This document shows, piece after piece, positions 20,734 through 30,115 of a stretch of 64,000 nt of DNA; positions within the stretch are counted from its first letter, which is position 1, and each line of letters starts with the position of its first letter. Source of the DNA: an uncultured Pelagibacteraceae bacterium (GTDB lineage Bacteria > Pseudomonadota > Alphaproteobacteria > Pelagibacterales > Pelagibacteraceae); the NCBI GenBank assembly GCA_902594915.1, contig CACJOA010000001.1, positions 62,001 through 126,000 on the forward strand, given 5' to 3'. The translations under genes and the position numbers were made by a program. Below the pieces are notes generated by a model. It ran no database searches. It saw only the letters and a list, made by a program, of their open reading frames with translations, and was not told where the DNA came from.

Positions 20734-21836
20734 TAATTAACTCCTTTTACATAACTTTTTTTGTAAAAAGGCAAACTACAAATTGTAGCTGGATGCTTTT
20801 TACCTCTAACCTCTAAAAATATTTTAGTATTTTTTTTTGAAAATTCATTTTCCACGTATCCCATGGCCACAGGGCCATTAACACTTGGTCCAAACGTTCC
20901 GCTTGTTATTTCACCAATTTCTAAATCGGATTCATTATAAATTTTAGTTTTTTCTCTAGCGATTATTTTTCCCTCTGGCTTTATCCCTACTCTTATCTTG
21001 CTCACTCCATTGGTTAATTGTTTAGTTATTATATCTGATCCAATAAAGTTTCCTTTTAAAATTCTCTCTTTTGAAATAGCCCATTTCAAATTTGCCTCAA
21101 CTGGAGTCTTGTCTTTACTTAGTTCATGACCATACAGGCATAGACCGGCTTCTAATCTTAAAGTATCTCTTGCTCCAAGACCAATTAATTTTGCACCTTT
21201 GTCAATTAATCTTCTTGTAAACCGGTCTGCAAATTCATTAGTTAGTGATACCTCGAAACCATCTTCACCTGTATATCCTGATCTCGTAACGTAAATGTTG
21301 TAATCGTCCAGTATAAACCAATTGCCTGACATAAAATTTAAATTTTCAACACCTTGAATAACACTTTTTAAAATTTCTACAGATTTAGGACCCTGAATTG
21401 CGATTAGAGATCTTTCTTCATCTAAAATCATTTTATATTTATCGTTCAATAGTTCTTTTAAAATTTTATAATCATTTTCTTTGCAAGCAGCGTTTAAAAT
21501 AATTAAAAAACCATCTTTGATTTTAGTAATTATTAAATCATCATAAATTCCAGCATTGTCACTCATTAAAAAACTATATTTTGAGTGGTTTAACTTTAAA
21601 TTTTTTAGGTCCAATGGAAAAATTCTCTCTAAATCATTAACTAAATCCTCTTGGCCATAGATAAATAATTGACCCATATGCGAAACATCAAAAATACCGG
21701 AATGGTTTCTTGTGTATCTATGTTCTTCAACAATACCCTCCGAATATTGAATTGGCATTTGGTATCCTGCAAATTCTACAAATTTTGCTTTGCTGGCCTG
21801 ATGCAATTGATAAAGCGATGTTTTTTTTATATCCAT
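20733..21836 (-). CDS. gcvT: Glycine cleavage system T protein (aminomethyltransferase)
   Basis: [27 protein letters not shown] and other GcvT motifs. Start chosen at [12 protein letters not shown]; the listed start at 21854 lies in the riboswitch 3' region. Confidence 0.95.
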   Translation of the reverse strand: MDIKKTSLYQLHQASKAKFVEFAGYQMPIQYSEGIVEEHRYTRNHSGIFDVSHMGQLFIYGQEDLVNDLERIFPLDLKNLKLNHSKYSFLMSDNAGIYDDLIITKIKDGFLIILNAACKENDYKILKELLNDKYKMILDEERSLIAIQGPKSVEILKSVIQGVENLNFMSGNWFILDDYNIYVTRSGYTGEDGFEVSLTNEFADRFTRRLIDKGAKLIGLGARDTLRLEAGLCLYGHELSKDKTPVEANLKWAISKERILKGNFIGSDIITKQLTNGVSKIRVGIKPEGKIIAREKTKIYNESDLEIGEITSGTFGPSVNGPVAMGYVENEFSKKNTKIFLEVRGKKHPATICSLPFYKKSYVKGVN

Positions 21837-21847
21837 ATTAACTCTTT

Positions 21848-21993
21848 TACCCATCTGTATATTTGCCTGAGAGTTTTGCTCCTTCGGCGAGAACTTAATC
21901 TCTTTCCAGAGTTAATATGTTACGGTCCTTTTGCCTGAGAGATTCCTGGGCAGTTGCTCCTTCGGCGCTACAAATATGTAGTCTCTCCCGTAA
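21848..21993 (-). ncRNA. Tandem glycine riboswitch (two aptamers) upstream of gcvT
   Basis: On the minus strand, GGGAGAGACTAC...GCGCCGAAGGAGCAACTGCCCAGGAATCTCTCAGGCAAAAGGACCGTAA then AACTCTGGAAAGAG...CGCCGAAGGAGCAAAACTCTCAGGCAAATATACAGA. Aptamer 1 P1 is TTACGG/CCGTAA. Confidence 0.95.
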
Positions 21994-22023
21994 ACAAACA
22001 ATTTAATTCACCTGGCAAGGATG

Positions 22024-22902
22024 TCAATGAGAAATACTTTTTTTGTTTTTATTTAAAAGTGAGTAAAATTGAAGTAATACTGCTGACAAAATAATTGCTC
22101 CACCTAATAAACCATAAATTGAAGGTCTTTCACTTACAAATAAAAATGCCCATATAGGTCCAAGAACTGACTCTGATAACATTATAATTCCAACCATTGC
22201 AGATGGTGTTGTTCGGGCCCCTATCGTTATAAAAATAAAACCAAAGCCAACTTGAAAAAAACCTGCCAAAAATCCTAAAAAAATATCATGCGGAGATATC
22301 AAAATCTTTGTTGATAATAAATATCCAATTAAACAAGAACTTAACCCAGCAATAAATTGTGCCGGAACCATATCCACAGTTGGAAATTTTCTAATAATCA
22401 TAATTAATACAGCAAAAGTTATTGGCATTGTGAAAGCTGCTAAATTTCCAGATAATTCTCCTGGGGTTAACGAGTTTCCAATCATTAAAATCACTCCAGT
22501 CAATGCTAAGATTATAGAAAATAAAGTTAATGAAGAAATTTTTTCTTTTAAAAAAAAATATCCAAATATAGCTAAAAAAATTATTTGAAGAGAGATGATG
22601 AAATTAGTGTTTGCTACAGTAGTATTATACATTGCATATACATAGCCACAAAAACCAAACGATAATACTATTCCTCCTATAAAACCTTGAAATCCTGAGT
22701 CATGAAAAGCTTTAAAAGTTTTTTCTTTATAGCTAATAATTAAAAAAGTAAGTACTGTTAAAGAAAAAAATAAAGACCTCCAAAATAAAATCTGCCATAA
22801 CGTTGCTCCTTCAAAAGATTTTACTATTAATCCACCTGTACTCAAACTTAAAGCTCCTAAAAAGATTAATAGAGGTCCTGGCAAATTTTTTACAATTTTC
22901 AT
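22024..22902 (-). CDS. EamA/DMT-family transporter
   Basis: Multi-TM protein with duplicated EamA-type domains. Confidence 0.8.
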   Translation of the reverse strand: MKIVKNLPGPLLIFLGALSLSTGGLIVKSFEGATLWQILFWRSLFFSLTVLTFLIISYKEKTFKAFHDSGFQGFIGGIVLSFGFCGYVYAMYNTTVANTNFIISLQIIFLAIFGYFFLKEKISSLTLFSIILALTGVILMIGNSLTPGELSGNLAAFTMPITFAVLIMIIRKFPTVDMVPAQFIAGLSSCLIGYLLSTKILISPHDIFLGFLAGFFQVGFGFIFITIGARTTPSAMVGIIMLSESVLGPIWAFLFVSERPSIYGLLGGAIILSAVLLQFYSLLNKNKKSISH

Positions 22903-23864
22903 TTTATTTGTGAAATCAAATTCTGAGTTTCCATCTCATACAACTTAAATAAAGTTTCTGCATCTTTTAATTCAATATTTGAAAATTTTATTTTTGAACC
23001 TGACGGGATTTGAACCAACTTATCATAATCAGCACTGATTATTACTCCAATTTTAGGATAACCTCCAATTGTACCGTGATCTGATAGCATAATAATTGGA
23101 TTACCATCAGGAGGCACTTGCACAACTCCTTTCATCAAACCTTCAGATGTAATATTAGGATCTTTAATATTTTCGATTGTTAATCCCTCCAGCCTCATTC
23201 CCATACGATCAGATAATTTTGAAACTTTAAAACTCTTCTCAAAAAAATTTTTTTTTCCTTGGTCTGAAAAATAATCAAAATTAGTTCCTTTAATTACTCT
23301 AATCTGTTCTATTTTTGTATTTATATAATTTAATTTAAGATTACTTAAATCTTTATTTATTCTTGAAATGTTTATTTTTTGATTTGTTTTTAATCTTTTC
23401 CCTTTATTTGCGCCTATAATTGCTTTTGTATTAGTTGAACAACTCCTCCATTGATACTCTAAATCAAATTCTCCACTAATAGCAAGATAGCCATAAACAG
23501 ATTTATTAGTTGATAAGATATCTAATTCATCACCACTTTCTAAAGTAAAACAATTATAACATTCACCTTTAATATGATTTTGATTTTTCTTTATTTTAAA
23601 ATTCACATCACCTGTAATAACAGCGCTTATTTTTTCTCCAAAGTATTTTAACAATGGTCCTTGGTAGGCAAATTCTATAACTTGCATATTAATTTCATTT
23701 CCTGCAATTTTATTAGCTAATAAAAAATTTCTGTTATCCATTGCGCCACTAATTGGAATTCCGATATGGTTAAGATTTTTTCGACCACTATCTTGAAAAG
23801 TAGAATTGATTCCAGATCTAATAATATGTAAATAATTTTTATCCATAAAGTTTTTTGTATTCAT
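22899..23864 (-). CDS. pxpC: 5-oxoprolinase subunit PxpC / biotin-dependent carboxyltransferase-like (KipA)
   Basis: GINSTFQDSGRKNLNHIGIPISGAMD and DRMGMRLEG motifs; overlaps a PxpB-like gene. Confidence 0.88.
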   Translation of the reverse strand: MNTKNFMDKNYLHIIRSGINSTFQDSGRKNLNHIGIPISGAMDNRNFLLANKIAGNEINMQVIEFAYQGPLLKYFGEKISAVITGDVNFKIKKNQNHIKGECYNCFTLESGDELDILSTNKSVYGYLAISGEFDLEYQWRSCSTNTKAIIGANKGKRLKTNQKINISRINKDLSNLKLNYINTKIEQIRVIKGTNFDYFSDQGKKNFFEKSFKVSKLSDRMGMRLEGLTIENIKDPNITSEGLMKGVVQVPPDGNPIIMLSDHGTIGGYPKIGVIISADYDKLVQIPSGSKIKFSNIELKDAETLFKLYEMETQNLISQIK

Positions 23865-24513
23865 CGATTGTTATTCTTTCAAATACAACTGTATCTCCAG
23901 GACTTATTAAATTAGGTTTATTCTCTTTAGAACTATCAAAAATATTAAATGGTGTATTACCAATAATATTCCAACCTCCTGGACTTTCTGAGCTATAAAT
24001 ATTTGTAAATTGTTCTGTAATGCCAATAGATCCTTTAGGCACTTTTACTCTTGGTGTTTCAAGACGTTTCAATCTAATTTTTTCATCTAAATCTCCTAAA
24101 AAAGGCATTCCAGCAATAAAACCTGTCATGTAGCAAAAATATTCATTATTAAAAAAGTTTTCATAAATTTTTTCACGGTCTAATTTTAATTTTTCACTTA
24201 ATCTTTTTATATCTAGTGAAAAATTTTCTTCACAACAAACAGGTATCTTTATTTTTTCTTTGGATAAATTTTCAAATAAATCTATTTCAACATTTTCGAT
24301 TTTATTTTTAAGACTTTTGTAATCGGTTTTATTAAGATCAAATGATATAATCAACTTATTATAAGATGGTGTTAAATTATTTATGCCATCAATTTTTGTC
24401 TTCTGAAGACTTTTAAAGTACTTTATTACCATTGAGTTGGTATCTTTATTTACCTCTTTACCAAAGTCACAATATAATCCTGCGTCACCAAGATTTGATA
24501 TATTTTTAATCAT
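23839..24513 (-). CDS. pxpB: 5-oxoprolinase subunit PxpB (KipI-like)
   Basis: FCYMTGFIAGMPFLGDLDEKIRLKRLETPRVKVPKGSIGI and ESPGGWNIIGNTP motifs. Confidence 0.88.
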   Translation of the reverse strand: MIKNISNLGDAGLYCDFGKEVNKDTNSMVIKYFKSLQKTKIDGINNLTPSYNKLIISFDLNKTDYKSLKNKIENVEIDLFENLSKEKIKIPVCCEENFSLDIKRLSEKLKLDREKIYENFFNNEYFCYMTGFIAGMPFLGDLDEKIRLKRLETPRVKVPKGSIGITEQFTNIYSSESPGGWNIIGNTPFNIFDSSKENKPNLISPGDTVVFERITIDEYKKLYG

Positions 24514-24534
24514 GCCATGTTATACTTAACTATT

Positions 24535-25314
24535 ATGAGTATTGAAATTAATATAAACTGTGATTTAGGTGAAAAATCAAAACATCATTCAAATAAAAAC
24601 GACCCAGATTTATTAGAAATAGTAAATTCAGCTAATGTTGCTTGTGGTTATCATGCAGGAGATGAGGAAACAATGAGTCAGGTAATAGAAATTTCAAAAA
24701 AAAATGGTGTAAGCATTGGTGCTCATCCATCATTTAACGATCCCGAAAACTTTGGAAGAGAGAGAATAAATTTATCTTCCTCTGAAATAAAAAAATTGAT
24801 TATTGATCAATATGAAATTCTACAAAATATTGCAACAAATTATGGTGAAAATGTTACACACATAAAACCCCATGGTGCATTAAATAATATGGCATGTGAA
24901 GATATTGAATTATCTAATATACTTGCAAAAACAATTAAAGAAATAAACAAAGAGATAATTTATTTAGTACCAACAGGGTCTAAAATGGAAATAGCAGCAA
25001 AAAAACAAGATATGAGAATAGCTTGTGAAATATTTGCAGATAGAAATTATGAAGATGATGGAAATTTAGTTTCAAGAAAAAAATCCAATGCCCTAATTAC
25101 TGATCCAAATGAAGCAAAAAGACACGTTTTAACCATGATTAAAAATCAGGCACTTAATTGTCACAGTGGAAAAAAAATTCCTTGTGAAATAGACTCTATA
25201 TGCATACATGGCGATAATATAAGTTCATTAAATACGGCTAAATCGTTAAAAAAACATTTACTAGATAATGGACTTTTGCTTAAACCTTTAAATAAAATGG
25301 AGAAATTTTTATAA
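24535..25314 (+). CDS. pxpA: 5-oxoprolinase subunit PxpA (LamB/YcsF family)
   Basis: INCDLGEKS, NVACGYHAGDEETM, GAHPSFNDPENFGR and HIKPHGALNNMAC motifs; start placed at MSIEIN. Confidence 0.92.
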   Translation: MSIEININCDLGEKSKHHSNKNDPDLLEIVNSANVACGYHAGDEETMSQVIEISKKNGVSIGAHPSFNDPENFGRERINLSSSEIKKLIIDQYEILQNIATNYGENVTHIKPHGALNNMACEDIELSNILAKTIKEINKEIIYLVPTGSKMEIAAKKQDMRIACEIFADRNYEDDGNLVSRKKSNALITDPNEAKRHVLTMIKNQALNCHSGKKIPCEIDSICIHGDNISSLNTAKSLKKHLLDNGLLLKPLNKMEKFL

Positions 25315-25805
25315 TGTCAAATAAAATAATTTTAATAATATTTTTTATCTTTTCTTTTTCTTCAAATTCATTTTCCGCAGGTTCAAGTGGTGGGGACTCC
25401 TCCTCAACTAAAACAGATTACGATAAAGCTGTAACATTTGTTAAATCAGCAAAAAAATTTGAAAAAAAAGGTAAACTAGAAAAAGCAAAAAAAAACTATT
25501 CTAAAGCTCAACAACTTTTACTTAAGTATAATAAAAAAAAGCCAAATAATCCTGATACGTTAAATTATCTTGGATTTACAACAAGAAAACTTGGTGATTA
25601 TGAAAATGGTGAAAAATATTATCTTCAAGGGTTAGCTATAGACCCAAACCATATCGGTATAAATGAATATCTTGGAGAATTATACGTTGCCACTAAAAGA
25701 CATAATTTGGCTGTCCAAAGATTAGAGGTTCTGAAAAATTGTAATTGTAAAGAATATGATGAACTTAAGGATATAATTGAAGGAAAAAAAGTTTCAAAAT
25801 ATTAA
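25314..25805 (+). CDS. Secreted TPR-repeat protein
   Basis: Signal-like N-terminus followed by TPR-like repeats (NPDTLNYLGFTTRKLGDYENGEKYYLQGLAIDPNHIGINEYLGELY). Confidence 0.75.
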   Translation: MSNKIILIIFFIFSFSSNSFSAGSSGGDSSSTKTDYDKAVTFVKSAKKFEKKGKLEKAKKNYSKAQQLLLKYNKKKPNNPDTLNYLGFTTRKLGDYENGEKYYLQGLAIDPNHIGINEYLGELYVATKRHNLAVQRLEVLKNCNCKEYDELKDIIEGKKVSKY

Positions 25806-27112
25806 TTTATATTTTGAACCATTTTTTCTGGCATCCAAAGAGCAATTTCAGGGAATATAACTACTAATATTACCGCAACTACCATTAACAAAAATAATGG
25901 GAAAGCACTTTTAGCGATAAAACCCATGTCTTTATTTGCCATACCTTGTAGTACAAATAGATTAAATCCAACAGGTGGGGTTATCTGAGCCATTTCTACA
26001 ACGATTACTAAAAAAATTCCAAACCATATCATGTCAAATCCAGCTTGCCTTATCATTGGTTCAATTATTGCCATAGTGAGAACTACAGCTGAAATACCGT
26101 CTAAAAACATTCCTAAAATTATATAAAAAATCATTAGGACAAATATTAAAACATAAGGAGAAAGACTCATATTATTTATCCAGATTGCTAAATTCCTCGG
26201 CAAGCCAGTAAAGCCCATAGCCAGAGATAAAAATGTTGATCCAGCTAAAATAAAAGCAATCATACAAGAAGTTTTAGTGGCTCCAAGTAATGACTCCTTA
26301 AAATTCTTATAATTAAGACTTTTTTGAAAAAAAGAGAGTATCAATGCTCCAATAACACCTAGAGCAGCAGCCTCAGTTGCAGTTGCAATTCCAGCATAAA
26401 TAGATCCAATAACTCCTATAATTAAAAAAATAACAGGTAATAATTGTCTAGATCTTTTAAGTTTTTCGATGAAACTATACTCATCATCTAATTTAGGCAT
26501 TTCATTTTTATGGATTAAAGACCAAAAAATTACATATGACATAAATATAATAGCAATCATTATTCCTGGTATAATTCCGGCAATAAATAGTTTAGCAATA
26601 GACTCCTGAACTGTTACTCCATAAATAATTAAGATAATTGATGGTGGAATTAGAAGACCTAAAGTACCTGATCCAGCTAAAGTGCCAAGTAAAATTTTTT
26701 CTGGGTAATTTCTTTTACGCAGCTCAGGGATAGACATTTTACCGACTGTAGCAACCGTCGCTGCAGATGAACCTGAAATTGCCGCAAAAAGAGCACATCC
26801 TACCACGTTTACATGAACTAAACCGCCAGGTAGTTTTTGCATCCAAGGTGATAATCCTTTAAATAAGTTTTCAGACAGTTGGGTTCTAAACAGTATTTCT
26901 CCCATCCACACAAACAATGGTAAGGCTGTTAGTGTCCACGACGAAGAAGTTCCCCATATAGTAGTTGCCATAGCGTCACCAACTGGTCTTGAGGTAAAAA
27001 TCATCATACCTAATGCTGAAACACCAATCATGCTTATGGCTACCCAAATGCCAGAGCCAAGAAAAAATAGTAAGATGCTTATAAAAAAAATTATCAAAAA
27101 AATTTCAGTCAT
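25802..27112 (-). CDS. dctM: TRAP transporter large permease (DctM family)
   Basis: 12-TM-like with SGSSAATVATVGK and LLIPPSIILIIYG DctM motifs. Confidence 0.93.
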   Translation of the reverse strand: MTEIFLIIFFISILLFFLGSGIWVAISMIGVSALGMMIFTSRPVGDAMATTIWGTSSSWTLTALPLFVWMGEILFRTQLSENLFKGLSPWMQKLPGGLVHVNVVGCALFAAISGSSAATVATVGKMSIPELRKRNYPEKILLGTLAGSGTLGLLIPPSIILIIYGVTVQESIAKLFIAGIIPGIMIAIIFMSYVIFWSLIHKNEMPKLDDEYSFIEKLKRSRQLLPVIFLIIGVIGSIYAGIATATEAAALGVIGALILSFFQKSLNYKNFKESLLGATKTSCMIAFILAGSTFLSLAMGFTGLPRNLAIWINNMSLSPYVLIFVLMIFYIILGMFLDGISAVVLTMAIIEPMIRQAGFDMIWFGIFLVIVVEMAQITPPVGFNLFVLQGMANKDMGFIAKSAFPLFLLMVVAVILVVIFPEIALWMPEKMVQNIN

Positions 27113-27593
27113 TTTTACAAATTATCTTTTTTATAAATTGATGTAATATACATACGAAAAATAAAGAAGATCCTAAAGCTACACTAGTCTGAGGAATCCA
27201 AATTAAGATCTCATCGGCTCCTTCACTGCGTTCTTTAAATTGAAATGAAATAATAAGCATCTTAATAAAATAAAAAGCTAAATATCCGGAAAAAAAACTT
27301 GTTATTAAAAAACACCAAATTTCCAAAAAATATCTATTTATACCTTTTGCTTTTTCTAAAAATAGAGTTATTCTGATATGACTCCCCTCAACAAAAGTAT
27401 AGGATAAAGCAAAAAAAGATGCGGATGCCATACAGTAACCTGAATATTCCGCTAATCCTCTTATATAAAAATTAAAAATTCTTGAACTTATTCCAATAAG
27501 AATAAAAATTGCTACCATTATTAAAAAAAAAGCAGCTATGAAACCAGAAATCTTATAGGTTTTATTTAAACTTTTATCTAATAAGTTTAACAT
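27105..27593 (-). CDS. dctQ: TRAP transporter small permease (DctQ family)
   Basis: Four-TM-like; overlaps dctM by 8 nt. Confidence 0.88.
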   Translation of the reverse strand: MLNLLDKSLNKTYKISGFIAAFFLIMVAIFILIGISSRIFNFYIRGLAEYSGYCMASASFFALSYTFVEGSHIRITLFLEKAKGINRYFLEIWCFLITSFFSGYLAFYFIKMLIISFQFKERSEGADEILIWIPQTSVALGSSLFFVCILHQFIKKIICKND

Positions 27594-27600
27594 GATAAGT

Positions 27601-27635
27601 AAAAGGCTATCTTAAATTAAGTAAGATAGCCTTTT
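27601..27635 (-). terminator. Intra-operon hairpin between dctP and dctQ
   Basis: Perfect 14-bp stem AAAAGGCTATCTTA / TAAGATAGCCTTTT with 7-nt loop. Confidence 0.8.
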
Positions 27636-27643
27636 ATAAAAGA

Positions 27644-28618
27644 TTAATATTTGAATGCTGATAATACAGATGCACCTCTTGAGCCAGCTTTAGATGTCCA
27701 TTCTTTTGCCATGGTCGCTCCAACTTTTTCAAAATGTGACCTTAGAGTAGAATTTACTTTACCGACAACCATACCTGCAGCAGCTAAAGCCTTCTTATCC
27801 GCAACATTTCCTTGTTTCGATAACTGCCAACCTTTTCTCTCAGCTAGAGCAGCTTCTTTCATTACAAGTTCCTGTGTTTCTTTATCTAGGCTATTCCAAG
27901 ACTTTTTATTTACAATTACCATATTTTTAGGAAACCAAGCAGCAATATCATAAAAATATTTCACACCATTTTCCCAAATCTTTTTATTTTTACCTGTTGT
28001 AGGAGACGTGATCATACTTTCAACTGCACCTGTTGAAAATGCTTGGCTTATTTCCGCAGCCTCTATTTTTGTAGGGGCCATACCTGTCAATTCTGCAATT
28101 CTAATTGTAGCAGAGTTGTAAGCTCTAAATTTTAAACCTTTTAAATCAGAAACAGAATTTATTTCTTTTTTGCTGTACAAACCTTGAGCTGGCCAAGGAA
28201 CTGCATATAAAAAAATAAGTCCTTTAGAATCTAAACTCTTAACAATTTCAGGTTTTGAAGCCTTATATAACTTCATCGCATCTGAATAAGATGTTGCAAG
28301 AAAGGGTTGTGAATCTACCTCAAGTAAAGGATCTTCTTTACCTAAGGCGGACATAAATCTTTCACCAATTTGAGCCTGTCCTGTTCTCACTGCTCTAAAT
28401 ATTTCTCCCCCTTTAAACAAAGATCCTCCTGGATGAGTGACAATAGTTAGTTTTCCACCACTCTTTTTTGAAACATTGTTAGCAAATTCAGTAGCGTTTG
28501 CAGAATGAAAGTTTCCAGCTCCATAAGCAAGCGCCATGTCCCATTTTTCTGCAATAGCAATATTAATTGACAAAATCAATGATGCTAAAACAGTGAATAA
28601 ATATTTTATTAATTTCAT
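27644..28618 (-). CDS. dctP: TRAP transporter substrate-binding protein (DctP family)
   Basis: Signal peptide; LKGLKFRAYNSATIRIAELTGMAPTKIEAAEISQAFSTGAVES is typical DctP. Confidence 0.93.
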   Translation of the reverse strand: MKLIKYLFTVLASLILSINIAIAEKWDMALAYGAGNFHSANATEFANNVSKKSGGKLTIVTHPGGSLFKGGEIFRAVRTGQAQIGERFMSALGKEDPLLEVDSQPFLATSYSDAMKLYKASKPEIVKSLDSKGLIFLYAVPWPAQGLYSKKEINSVSDLKGLKFRAYNSATIRIAELTGMAPTKIEAAEISQAFSTGAVESMITSPTTGKNKKIWENGVKYFYDIAAWFPKNMVIVNKKSWNSLDKETQELVMKEAALAERKGWQLSKQGNVADKKALAAAGMVVGKVNSTLRSHFEKVGATMAKEWTSKAGSRGASVLSAFKY

Positions 28619-28730
28619 TAATCCTCCATTTTTTTTTAAATCATTTCATTATGTATTCTAATTTTAATCAATAAAAAAATTTACTACTTTTAATTGAATT
28701 ATCTATTTTTTTAATTAAAATATTATTATT

Positions 28731-29342
28731 TTGTTAGAAGAAACACTCATATTAGTTCAAATTATATTTATTGATATAATTCTTGCTGCTGACAACGCTA
28801 TAATCATAGGTCTGATTGCTGCAAATTTTGTACCAAAAAATAGAAGACAGATAATTCTTTGGGGCGTTGCTGGAGCTCTAGTGTTTAAAATAATCTTTGC
28901 CTTATTTGCTACTTATTTATTTAAGTTTTATTTCATAAAGATTATAGGAGGGTTATTATTAATCTGGATTGTTAATGACTTAAGAAAAGATTTATTTGAA
29001 ATAAAAAAAATTAAGTCACCTACAAAAAAATCAAAAGAACCTTCTTTTATAAGAAGTATATACAAAGTTCTTTTTGCAGATATTACTATAAGTTTTGATA
29101 ATGTAATTGGTGTTGTTGGTGCATCAAAGGGACATTTTGGTTTTATGATATTTGGTTTAGTACTATCTGTAATTCTAACTGGAGCACTTGCGACAGTATT
29201 GGCAAATTATATTCAAAAACACCTTTGGATCGCTTATATTGGTTTAGGTTTTATTCTATTGGTAGCCATTCAATTAGTAATTGGAGGTTTGGTAGACCTG
29301 GATATCTTGTCAATAAATGAAAACTTTAAAAAATATTTTTAA
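28731..29342 (+). CDS. TerC/YjbE-family integral membrane protein
   Basis: IIFIDIILAADNAIIIGLIAANF and ITISFDNVIGVVGASKGH motifs; TTG start. Confidence 0.85.
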   Translation: MLEETLILVQIIFIDIILAADNAIIIGLIAANFVPKNRRQIILWGVAGALVFKIIFALFATYLFKFYFIKIIGGLLLIWIVNDLRKDLFEIKKIKSPTKKSKEPSFIRSIYKVLFADITISFDNVIGVVGASKGHFGFMIFGLVLSVILTGALATVLANYIQKHLWIAYIGLGFILLVAIQLVIGGLVDLDILSINENFKKYF

Positions 29343-30115
29343 TAAGAATATTTTTTTGTTGGATACTTTTGTGATTTAACTTCTTTTTTAAACCTTAGAA
29401 CTGAAGAATTAATTATTTTTTTTATATTAACATATTTTTTTACAAATCTAATCTTTGCATTGGTCAAACCTAATATATCATCCGTAACCAAGACTTGACC
29501 ATCACAATAAACAGAGGCTCCAATTCCAATAGTTGGTATTTTTATAGAACTAGAAATTTCTTTTGAGATATTGCCATATATGCACTCTAAAACTATTCCA
29601 AAAGCACCACTCTTCTCTAACGCTTTTGCATCTTTAAATAATCTGTTTTTTTCTTTTTCAGATTTTCCAACTGATTTGAATTTTCCTTTCATGGTTTGAG
29701 GAGTAACTCCAATATGACCTAAAACTGGAATCTTATTTTTCACCAAATGATTAACTATATTTTTAACTCTTGTTCCCCCTTCTATCTTAACTGCATCACA
29801 TTTAGTTTCTTTAATTGCTCTCTTTGAATTTTTTAAAGCTTCTTTTTTATTTCTGTATGTGTTGTATGGAAGATCAATTACTAAAAGGCTTTTTTTAACT
29901 CCCATTCTAACACTTTTTGTATGATCTAACATCATTCTAAGATCTACTTTTCTAGTAGTATCAAAATTATAAAGTACTGAGCCCAGTGAATCTCCAACCA
30001 AGACTATATCCACATGCTTATCTAATATCTCAGCTATATTTTTTGAATAAGCAGTAAGACAAACAATCTTTGATTTATTTTTTTTTTTAATAATTTTTTT
30101 TATTTTATTAATCAT
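29339..30115 (-). CDS. panB: 3-methyl-2-oxobutanoate hydroxymethyltransferase
   Basis: VCLTAYSKNIAEILD, VLVGDSLGSVLYNFDTT, GHIGVTPQ and IGIGASVYCDGQVLVTDDILGL motifs. Confidence 0.93.
   Translation of the reverse strand: MINKIKKIIKKKNKSKIVCLTAYSKNIAEILDKHVDIVLVGDSLGSVLYNFDTTRKVDLRMMLDHTKSVRMGVKKSLLVIDLPYNTYRNKKEALKNSKRAIKETKCDAVKIEGGTRVKNIVNHLVKNKIPVLGHIGVTPQTMKGKFKSVGKSEKEKNRLFKDAKALEKSGAFGIVLECIYGNISKEISSSIKIPTIGIGASVYCDGQVLVTDDILGLTNAKIRFVKKYVNIKKIINSSVLRFKKEVKSQKYPTKKYSY

Noticed and set aside
21669-21938. 89-aa plus-strand ORF across the gcvT start and riboswitch
   Set aside because: Antisense to gcvT and the glycine riboswitch; composition looks spurious.
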